From positions 1 to 44,585 of the forward strand of contig JAFWYQ010000031.1 of NCBI GenBank assembly GCA_017517605.1: 44,585 bases of DNA, written 5' to 3'. This DNA comes from Bacteroidaceae bacterium. Lineage in GTDB: Bacteria > Bacteroidota > Bacteroidia > Bacteroidales > Bacteroidaceae. Every line of letters starts with the position of its first letter. The stretch's first letter is position 1. The translations under genes and the position numbers were made by a program. Of the stretch, positions 38,361 through 44,585 are shown piece after piece. A model generated the notes under the pieces. The model did not search any database. It had not been told where the DNA came from and saw nothing but the letters and a program-made list of their open reading frames with translations.

Positions 38361-39200
38361 TTATTTTTCGCTTTCTTTTCTTAACCATTCAATTTCTTCT
38401 GCCCACAGGCTTTCGTCAGGAGTTTCCAAAATGATGGGGATGTTGTCGAAGCGTGGGTCACGCATGAGTTTTGAGAAGAATCCCATTTCCATAAGGCCTT
38501 TTCCTAAACTATCGTGTCGGTCCACATGGCTGGCAAGTGGCTTTTTGCTATCGTTCAAGTGGATGCCTCGCAGATAGTTTAGTCCTATCACTTCATCCAA
38601 TTCGGCCCACACGTTTTCGTAATCATTCACTAAATCATATCCGGCGGTGAAGGTGTGGCAAGTGTCGATGCAGAAGCCTACACGACTCTTGTCCTCTACA
38701 CGGTCGATGATGTGGCGCAGGTGGTAGAAACTGAATCCCATGTTGCTTCCTTGTCCGGCCGTGTTTTCTATAACGGCGGTAACGCCTTGTGTCTTCTCTA
38801 AAGCAATATTGATGCTTTCGGCAATGCGGTCGAGGCACGCTTCGGGCGAGATTTTGTTTAGATGACTACCTGGATGGAAGTTGAGCAGTTTCAATCCTAA
38901 TTGCTCGCACCGTTGCATCTCGTCGAGAAAGGCAGTGCGTGATTTTGCCAATCCCTCTTCCTCGGGATGGCCCAAGTTGATGAGGTAACTGTCGTGGGGA
39001 AGGATATATTCCGGAAGGAAACCATATTCTTCGCAACGCTCCTTGAACAACTTGATGCTCTTCTCTGTCAACGGTGGACTAACCCATTGCCGTTGGTTCT
39101 TGGTGAAAAGGGCAAAGGCGTTTGCCCCTATAGCATGTGCATTCACAGGAGCATTCTCTACTCCTCCTGATGCGCTGACGTGTGCTCCGATATGTTTCAT
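38361..39200 (-). CDS. nfo: Endonuclease IV
   Basis: Endonuclease IV cuts DNA 5' to abasic sites and repairs oxidised 3' ends, using three zinc ions in a TIM-barrel. The 279 residues start [18 protein letters not shown], the family entry motif, and contain [53 protein letters not shown] and IILETPDES, which supply the zinc ligands in the usual order. All are present, so the enzyme should be active. The gene precedes HIT and follows the AAA-ATPase gene on the same strand. Confidence 0.96.
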   Translation of the reverse strand: MKHIGAHVSASGGVENAPVNAHAIGANAFALFTKNQRQWVSPPLTEKSIKLFKERCEEYGFLPEYILPHDSYLINLGHPEEEGLAKSRTAFLDEMQRCEQLGLKLLNFHPGSHLNKISPEACLDRIAESINIALEKTQGVTAVIENTAGQGSNMGFSFYHLRHIIDRVEDKSRVGFCIDTCHTFTAGYDLVNDYENVWAELDEVIGLNYLRGIHLNDSKKPLASHVDRHDSLGKGLMEMGFFSKLMRDPRFDNIPIILETPDESLWAEEIEWLRKESEK

Positions 39201-39218
39201 GTTGATATTTTATTCTAT

Positions 39219-40778
39219 TTAGCGTCCTTCCACCATCCACTTGTCAAGGTTGCGTGTTTCGGGACTGAAGTTGACACCTATTTTATACAGTGTGCGCGGG
39301 TCTTTCTCGAAGGGTAAGGCATAACCCTTTTCGTTGATTTGGCGGAGAGCCTCTTCGGCCGTACCGTTGAGTTTGAACTCCATGACGTAGATGTAATCGG
39401 GTGTTTGCAGCACCAAATCGATGCGTCCGTTGTTGGTGTGGTATTCCACTTGGGTGTAGAATCCCATCAGTTTGAAGACGATGTAGAGCACGTTGGAATA
39501 GTGCAATTCCTGTTGGCGCACCAACTCGTAGGTAGTGTCGCTGAAGAACGAACGTAGGCGGGTGAAGAATCCGTCGATGTCGCCCGTACGTACCTCGCGG
39601 ATGAAGTTCTGCACGGCAAACATGGATTGCGCCTCGTTGCGCATGGCCGTATAGAGTGGTGCAAGGAAACGGATGAATCCCTCCTCCACCTCCTTGTTCG
39701 GATAACCAAGGGTGTAGATGCGGAACTCGGGGTCGTACCCTTTGATTGTCAGATAACCGCTTTGGTAGATTACGGGGATGGGGTCGCTGTCCGAAGCGTC
39801 CAACCCGTTCAACATGTCATCCGTTGCCATGGCTCCGTTCACTTCGTCCAAGTTGTAATCGTGGCTCTTCAACAGTTCTATCAAGTAGGTGGGCGTCCCC
39901 GTCTCGAACCAATAATTGGAGAATTTCTTGTTGGCAAATGTATTCAACACACTGAAAGGATTGTACATGCCTTCGGCATCTTCTACAAAATGGTAACCGT
40001 CATAATTCTTACGGAGTTCCTCTGCAATCTCATTGTAAGTTTTCTGTTGGAAACTTGCCAACTCTTCAATGTCTTTCTTGAAACAGGCATGTAGTTCATT
40101 CTCAGAGATTCCGCATATCCTTGAATATTCAGGCAACATGGAAATATCGCGTAGATTGTTCAAGTCGCTGAATACACTCACTTTACCAAACTTGGTCACC
40201 CCCGTCAGTAGAGCAAACTTGATGCAGCCATCCATTGTCTTCAACACTCCGTAGAATGGCTTCAATGTGTTGCGGAGTTCCGTTTGCACCTCTTTGTTAC
40301 CGATGCTCTGAAGCAGAGGCTTGTCGTATTCGTCAATGAGAATAGCTACACGTTCACTGGTCTTTTCGTATGCGCGTCGGATAACTCCAGCGAAACGAAG
40401 CGAGAAGGAACGTTCTGATTCTGAAGCTCCATATTGTTCCTCCCAACGGGAAAGATTGCTTTCCAAGATATTCTCCAGACTCTCTACCGAACCGTACTTT
40501 TCGATGTTCAGGTCCAAATGCAGTACAGGGTGCACCGTCCACTTCTTCTCCAACTGTTCGATGGCCAATCCCTCGAACAGTTCCCGCTTTCCTTCAAAAT
40601 AGGCTTTCAGGGTCGATATGAGTAGACTCTTTCCAAAGCGGCGTGGCCGGCTGAGGAAATAGTAACGGTTGCTTGTCACCATTTTATGCATCAATGCAGT
40701 CTTGTCAATGTACAGATAGCCATCCTTGCGAAGGCTTTCAAAGTCCTGTACACCGATAGGGTAAAGTCTGTTGCTCAT
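39219..40778 (-). CDS. AAA-ATPase-like and PD-(D/E)XK nuclease-like protein
   Basis: The 519-residue protein (from MSNRLYPIGVQDF; three more residues if the upstream ATG is used) belongs to the AAA-ATPase_like/PDDEXK_9 group common in Bacteroidetes. The N-terminal half has a Walker-A-like RPRRFGKSLLISTLKA (about 47-62) and an ILIDEYDKPL Walker B. The C-terminal half has GRIDLVLQTPDYIYVMEFK, in which the Asp and Glu-x-Lys fit a PD-(D/E)XK nuclease fold. Members occur in many copies per genome and their role (mobile-element or defence linked) is not established. A promoter is at 40802-40833. Confidence 0.88.
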   Translation of the reverse strand: MSNRLYPIGVQDFESLRKDGYLYIDKTALMHKMVTSNRYYFLSRPRRFGKSLLISTLKAYFEGKRELFEGLAIEQLEKKWTVHPVLHLDLNIEKYGSVESLENILESNLSRWEEQYGASESERSFSLRFAGVIRRAYEKTSERVAILIDEYDKPLLQSIGNKEVQTELRNTLKPFYGVLKTMDGCIKFALLTGVTKFGKVSVFSDLNNLRDISMLPEYSRICGISENELHACFKKDIEELASFQQKTYNEIAEELRKNYDGYHFVEDAEGMYNPFSVLNTFANKKFSNYWFETGTPTYLIELLKSHDYNLDEVNGAMATDDMLNGLDASDSDPIPVIYQSGYLTIKGYDPEFRIYTLGYPNKEVEEGFIRFLAPLYTAMRNEAQSMFAVQNFIREVRTGDIDGFFTRLRSFFSDTTYELVRQQELHYSNVLYIVFKLMGFYTQVEYHTNNGRIDLVLQTPDYIYVMEFKLNGTAEEALRQINEKGYALPFEKDPRTLYKIGVNFSPETRNLDKWMVEGR

Positions 40779-40801
40779 ATCATCCACTCTTTAGTTTGCC
40801 G

Positions 40802-40833
40802 CAAAGATAGCGTTTTTATCCTTTGCAAGCAAT
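40802..40833 (-). promoter_or_regulatory. Promoter for the AAA-ATPase-like gene
   Basis: On the minus strand ATTG at 40833-40830, a 20-base spacer and TATCTTTG at 40809-40802 fit the Bacteroides consensus with one mismatch in the -33 element. It lies 24 bases before the chosen ATG at 40778. Confidence 0.65.
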
Positions 40834-40879
40834 AAATCAATCTTTTTTTTGCAAAGGATAACTTTCGGGAAAAAAGGAA

Positions 40880-40918
40880 AATCCCCGCAACCTTACTTGG
40901 TTTCAGGTTGCGGGGATT
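40880..40918 (-). terminator. Intrinsic terminator of the secreted-protein operon
   Basis: On the minus strand AATCCCCGCAACCT (40918-40905) pairs with AGGTTGCGGGGATT (40893-40880) around an 11-base loop, then a TTCCTTTTTT tract follows. It lies 29 bases past the stop of the 40947 gene. Confidence 0.85.
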
Positions 40919-40946
40919 GTTAATGTGGGTACATACGGATTATAGA

Positions 40947-42341
40947 TTATCGTATGAGCATCTTCTTGCCATTGATGATGTAGATACCACGGGGAAGTTC
41001 CTGTTTAATCCTTTCCATCGGGATTTGTGATTTCACTCTTATTCCCTGTAGATTATAGACATCGACAAGTTGTCTGGCTACGACGGTGTTGATACCTGTC
41101 GGATTCAGGATGTTCAACCCAATGGCGGTTTCGGTGGCTGTACCCGTCACGTCGTGCAGGGCCACGTAGCAGACGCCATCTTCTGCAATGGCACAACCGG
41201 CTTGCTTGGCTTCTTCACCCGACACGTCGAGCAACCGTGCTCCTGTGGGGGAGAATACTTGCAAGTTCGCTGCTTGGCTTATGTTGAAGACAAGGCTGTC
41301 TCCGCAAACGGTTTTCACCTGATACCAATGGATTTCATTCTGTGCGGGTGTTGCATCTGTGCGGATTTCTCCGTGTTGCAACTCTGCCATCGGAATGACC
41401 TCTTTACGCGATGCTCCGTCGATGAACATACAACTTTCCTCTGCATATCCGCCTTGGCTGTTATAGACTCTCACGTGCAGGTCGTTCTTACCATATATAT
41501 AAGGTGTGCCTTCTTCTACCTCAAAGTGGAAATCCATTGAGCGGATGGGATATGTACCGACTTCCAGCATGTCCATCAGATGATAAGGTTTTACGTGATT
41601 GGCCACCACGGTACGCAGGTTGGCCATATCGTCGTTCACCCAATAGTCGTAGCGGAGATTGGTATCGCGCTGCTTGATGAAGTGGTAGGTGCAAGTGCGT
41701 ATGACTGTACCTTCATCGTCCACCAACATACACAGCAGTTGGTGCAAACCATCGTTCAAGGATTCTATATCCACATCGAAACAGAATCCTTTGTCCTGCA
41801 GGATTCCGCCTTCCCGTATGGTCTTGCCTCCATCGAGGGAGTAGAAACAGGTGAGTTCGCCAAGTTCTTCTGCCGTTTTGGCGCGCATGAAGAAAGCCTG
41901 CTTGGTTGCGACCACCTTTCCATCAGGCAGTTTCATCACAACCAACATCGAATGCAACGTCTCTGCTTTCAACGTGTTTACGTCGAGATTCCAATCTATC
42001 AGGCCTCCCTCTGCGGTGAGATTCTGCTCTGTCCAAAGCGAATCGTTGATATAGCAATAGACTGTGAAGTCGTGCATCTCTTCTTTGACCCGTTTTTTCA
42101 CAAAGAGGGCTGTACGAACAGGCGAATGGAGCGTGTCGGACTCAGTGACCTGATAATGCAGAAAATGCAAGCCGTCGGACAATTGGGCCACATCAATCTG
42201 CATGTCCCAAGCGGCCTCCTGCGAAGTTCCTTCCTGCCATATTTCACTCTGTCCGTCGAACCAATAGCGGTATTCAAAGCCCGTTTGTCCCCTTGCAACC
42301 CAATGCAGGCAAAGGAACAGTATCAGCAATATTTTTCGCAT
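40947..42341 (-). CDS. Secreted protein with repeated beta-domains and T9SS-like C-terminal tail
   Basis: The 464-residue protein has a signal peptide (about 1-19, ending ARGQ). Three similar units of about 80 residues follow; each begins with an aromatic-rich strand (YRYWFDGQ, YCYINDSLW, CFYSLDGGK) and ends in a DGLH or ETLH segment. The last 60 residues (VDVYNLQGIRVKSQ to ELPRGIYIINGKKMLIR) resemble the type A sorting domain of the type IX secretion system, although such tails also occur in Bacteroidales where the system is not known. Function is unknown. The upstream beta-helix gene ends 24 bases before it, so both probably share the leader RNA at 43484-43801. Confidence 0.78.
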   Translation of the reverse strand: MRKILLILFLCLHWVARGQTGFEYRYWFDGQSEIWQEGTSQEAAWDMQIDVAQLSDGLHFLHYQVTESDTLHSPVRTALFVKKRVKEEMHDFTVYCYINDSLWTEQNLTAEGGLIDWNLDVNTLKAETLHSMLVVMKLPDGKVVATKQAFFMRAKTAEELGELTCFYSLDGGKTIREGGILQDKGFCFDVDIESLNDGLHQLLCMLVDDEGTVIRTCTYHFIKQRDTNLRYDYWVNDDMANLRTVVANHVKPYHLMDMLEVGTYPIRSMDFHFEVEEGTPYIYGKNDLHVRVYNSQGGYAEESCMFIDGASRKEVIPMAELQHGEIRTDATPAQNEIHWYQVKTVCGDSLVFNISQAANLQVFSPTGARLLDVSGEEAKQAGCAIAEDGVCYVALHDVTGTATETAIGLNILNPTGINTVVARQLVDVYNLQGIRVKSQIPMERIKQELPRGIYIINGKKMLIR

Positions 42342-42365
42342 AGTTCAAACTTCTTTAGGATACGA

Positions 42366-43394
42366 TTATTCCACACCACTCACCTCAATCTCCACTTTCA
42401 GTTTGCCGTCTTCGGTAGACTGTGAAGCCACATTGAACTTGCTAATCTTAGGTAGGTCACTCTTGAAGGTGAAGGGGAAGTTGCCACCGTAGATGCCCAC
42501 CTCACGACCATCAGTTCCTACATACTTGGCCTTGGCCTCGTCGGTAAGTTCAAAGGTCTCTGTGTCGGAATAGGTGCCGGTATATGTTTTAAAAATGGTG
42601 CTGACATTATCATCTTTTATACTCTCATATTGATTATAAGGATAAAGAAACTCGAATAAATCAAGGGTTTCACTATTGTATAATCCTAAACAATTGAAAG
42701 CTTGGCAAGAACGTACAATTGGATTTCCTGTATAAGATGGCCATAAAATACAATTTGTAAATAAGGAATTTGACCAATCATAAGGATAACCTTCAATTAA
42801 ACAATTATTAAAGGCGTAATTAGAATTCTCATTGTTTGATGTACAGACTCTTCTTATGTAGCTATTAAAACACGTTACTTTTTCGCCTTCATTATTAACA
42901 TCAAGTTCTTTTGTTATTTTGCATTGAATTAATATGGCATTGAATAGTTTTGAAGAAGCATTGTATGATTTTATAGTATTTAAACGACATTTGATAAAAT
43001 GTGCATTTTTAACAGGTAGATTATAACTCATTTCTCCATAACAAATGTAATCATCATTATATAAACCTTCCAAAGTCAAATGTCCTGTAGCATCCACACT
43101 GTCGGGCACACCATAGAGGTTAAAGTTCCCATCCAATCGTGTGCAATCGTCCGTTGCACCGGCACCAGCACCACGTACTGTGATGTTCTTGGCAATGTCC
43201 ACACTCTTGAACATACCGCTTGAAAGGGTAATCAAGTCGCCATGAGTAGCCGCTTCATAAGCCTCGGCCAAAGCACCATAGCCATAATACACAGATACGT
43301 CCTCGCCATGATTCAGCGTAGCCACCAACGAACTTTGGGCATAGCCCACTGCCATGCAAGCAAGCACGGCAACCAGAGAAATCAATCGTTTCAT
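42366..43394 (-). CDS. Secreted right-handed beta-helix-like protein with AT-rich core
   Basis: The 342-residue protein has a signal peptide (about 1-19, ending GYAQ). The part from about residue 20 has the look of a parallel beta-helix (DLITLSSGMF, KSVDIAKNITVRGAG, HLTLEGLYNDDY, then many Asn-rich turns such as FNSYIRRVCTSNNENSN). The centre (about 42590-43060) is visibly richer in A and T than both ends, which suggests a different origin. No enzyme motif is visible. It is the first gene of the secreted-protein operon. Confidence 0.72.
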   Translation of the reverse strand: MKRLISLVAVLACMAVGYAQSSLVATLNHGEDVSVYYGYGALAEAYEAATHGDLITLSSGMFKSVDIAKNITVRGAGAGATDDCTRLDGNFNLYGVPDSVDATGHLTLEGLYNDDYICYGEMSYNLPVKNAHFIKCRLNTIKSYNASSKLFNAILIQCKITKELDVNNEGEKVTCFNSYIRRVCTSNNENSNYAFNNCLIEGYPYDWSNSLFTNCILWPSYTGNPIVRSCQAFNCLGLYNSETLDLFEFLYPYNQYESIKDDNVSTIFKTYTGTYSDTETFELTDEAKAKYVGTDGREVGIYGGNFPFTFKSDLPKISKFNVASQSTEDGKLKVEIEVSGVE

Positions 43395-43483
43395 ACGAAT
43401 ATAAGTTTTGCGCCTATAGATTTCCCCAGAGTCGGCAATTTATACAATGTTTTGCTTTTTGTTTATAGTTTATCAGGGATACA

Positions 43484-43801
43484 TATAAAAAAAGACGTGG
43501 GAATCTGGCCTGCTGCTCGTCCCACGACCTAAAGGCTCTCGCATTGCCCAATCCTGTCAGAACGAGCAACGTTAGAAAACCCCACGCCGATATGTATAAC
43601 AACCTGACCCGTCCCTCGGATGAAGAACGAGCCAAGAATATAGACATATCCCAATAGGGCACCTACCGCTGCTTTGTTTTCGACAAGATTTGAGAATTTG
43701 CGAGATTCTTAGGTCGTCAAACACAAAGCGTCAAGTAAACGCCTTTCCATCTATGTATTTCCCCACCCTACTCCCTCACGATGGAGGGCATTCGGCATGG
43801 G
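43484..43801 (-). ncRNA. Candidate structured leader RNA with terminator-like end
   Basis: From a -7 box at 43808-43815 a minus-strand RNA of about 320 bases would fold. GCTTTGT (43729-43723, read on the minus strand) can pair with ACAAAGC (43677-43671). A three-step rod follows: ATACATAT (43597-43590) with ATATGTAT (43487-43480), CGTGGG (43586-43581) with CCCACG (43501-43496), and GTTGCTCGT (43570-43562) with ACGAGCAGC (43520-43512). The CCCACG arm is followed by TCTTTTTTT, like an intrinsic terminator. The beta-helix gene starts about 90 bases further on. It may be a stand-alone small RNA or an attenuating leader. An 82-codon frame overlaps it but looks incidental. Confidence 0.5.
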
Positions 43802-43807
43802 ACGGGG

Positions 43808-43815
43808 CAAAGGTA
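43808..43815 (-). promoter_or_regulatory. -7 box for the leader RNA
   Basis: TACCTTTG on the minus strand matches TAnnTTTG, inside otherwise unremarkable DNA about 410 bases before the nearest start codon. The -33 position is weak. Confidence 0.5.
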
Positions 43816-44212
43816 CAAAAAAAGTGAAGAATGAAGAACGAAGAGTGAAGAATTTTATGGTTTTATGTTGAAGAACATATATTTATGTACAATTTACCAA
43901 TTACAAAGTACAAACGGGAATTAGTGATGAGCTACAAGCTACGAGCTACGAGTAACAATCTACAATCAGTTGACGAGTTGACAAGGAATGGAACGCGGAT
44001 GAAACAGATGAAACGGATGAACGCAGAATTTTTCTTGTGTGACAGAAGGACAAAAGAGACATAAGATTAACGTGAAGTCGATATTATTGATGCCGTTAAT
44101 ACAATATGGTTCATGTCGTTTCAGTTATCCCAGGTTTACCGGACACCAATAAAGAAGTCATCAATTCTTATGTTTCTTATGTACTTATGTCTAAAACCGA
44201 GAAATGACATTT

Positions 44213-44256
44213 TGTCAAAATGTATATTCCAGCTTTCGAGAATTGTGTATTTACGT
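44213..44256. repeat. Diverged copy of the 17689 repeat
   Basis: TGTCAAAATGTATATTCCAG followed by CTTTCGAGAATTGTGTATTT aligns with 17689-17730 with roughly three quarters of bases matching by eye. The matching AATACGCGA arm is about 20 bases further at 44279-44287. Confidence 0.45.
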
Positions 44257-44504
44257 AGGGGAGTACGGCATGATGAAAAATACGCGAAGGAAATAGGGCC
44301 ATTATTGTAGTAATACATCTGATGTATAATCAGATAGGGGCAAATTTCTTGTTCGCGATTTTGCCTCTGAAAAATCAAGAAAAGGGCTTTTTTGGGGAAA
44401 AATAGTACGTTGAGGGGAGAAAAAAGGGGGATTTCGTAAGGGATTTGAAGAACTTTTCAAAAAAGTCATAGAGTGAGTGCAGCCAAAATTGACTATTTTC
44501 CAGC

Positions 44505-44585
44505 AACGCTTAAGCGTTATTCGAAAAACGCTAAAGCGATAATGAAAAAAGAGTTAACCTTTACTGAAATTACGCTTAAGCGATA
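44505..44585. repeat. AACGCTTAAGCGTT-type palindromes at window end
   Basis: AACGCTTAAGCGTTATT (about 44505), AACGCTAAAGCGATAAT (about 44527) and TTACGCTTAAGCGATA (44570-44585) are three related palindromes spaced by about 20 and 43 bases. The array runs off the window. Confidence 0.6.

Larger units (their letters stand above)
43395..44585. other. Gene-free end of the window with leader RNA and repeats
   Basis: No convincing gene lies here. On the minus strand a promoter and a structured RNA candidate fill 43484-43815. Beyond it is scattered repeat text (GAAGAATGAAGAACGAAG at about 43827, AGCTACAAGCTACGAGC at about 43929, GGATGAAACAGATGAAACGG at about 43998), a diverged copy of the 17689 repeat at 44213-44256, and AACGCTTAAGCGTT-type palindromes at 44505-44585. 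Short frames in this stretch (for example 44113-44310) have no support. Confidence 0.7.

Noticed and set aside
43414-43662. 82-codon minus-strand frame in the leader RNA
   Set aside because: It starts inside the structured region and its reading frame breaks the helices; the RNA reading is more likely, though a small protein cannot be fully excluded.
44113-44310. 65-codon frame near the right end
   Set aside because: It overlaps a repeat match and has no promoter-like box, domain or signal peptide.

Overview
The window looks like a chromosomal segment from a Bacteroidales bacterium (Bacteroides, Phocaeicola or Prevotella type). The reasons are the gene families (a regulator derived from hybrid two-component systems, DUF4924, DUF5723 and DUF4890 proteins, a periplasmic GH2 beta-galactosidase, a C-terminal T9SS-like tail), promoters of the Bacteroides type (TTTG, about 20 bases, TAnnTTTG), and intergenic DNA crowded with short palindromic repeats. 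No tRNA, rRNA, CRISPR array or transposase gene was seen. I cannot name the genus from sequence alone.

Layout. 1-1156 is gene-free and built from stacked palindromic repeats. 1157-4519 encodes a membrane regulator that keeps the sensor, one transmembrane segment, a receiver-like domain and an AraC output domain of an HTCS but has no histidine kinase. A repeat-filled gap follows, then pta-ackA (minus strand), an SBF transporter (minus), and a plus-strand group of a cell-wall amidase, an MCE/MlaD lipid-transfer protein and dnaA. Enolase and a secreted beta-galactosidase lie on the minus strand. A 1-kb gene-free palindrome field separates them from a very large alpha-2-macroglobulin-like protein (minus). 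A divergent promoter region leads to a plus-strand pair, a lipoprotein and a DUF5723 beta-barrel, then a LysE exporter, a DUF4924 protein, rfbD and prfC.

The most interesting stretch is 32141-37825. A good promoter precedes a compact run of PqqD-like protein, nucleotidyltransferase, ABC exporter, HPr-kinase-like kinase and an S26-type Ser/His signal peptidase, followed by two tandem small secreted DUF4890 proteins. The first five resemble the tailoring and export parts of paeninodin-type lasso peptide clusters, but no cyclase, transglutaminase-like leader protease or recognisable precursor is present. This could be a peptide modification and export system of unknown product.

The right part carries housekeeping genes on the minus strand (HIT hydrolase, endonuclease IV), an AAA-ATPase/PD-(D/E)XK protein, and a two-gene operon for secreted proteins. 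That operon is preceded by a possible long structured RNA leader (43484-43801) with its own promoter. The final 0.8 kb has no convincing gene and ends in repeated AACGCTTAAGCGTT-like palindromes. Repeats are a theme throughout: at least six dispersed families, one MITE-like family with two copies about 20 kb apart in opposite orientation, and one repeat that appears to have inserted in frame into the alpha-2-macroglobulin-like gene.
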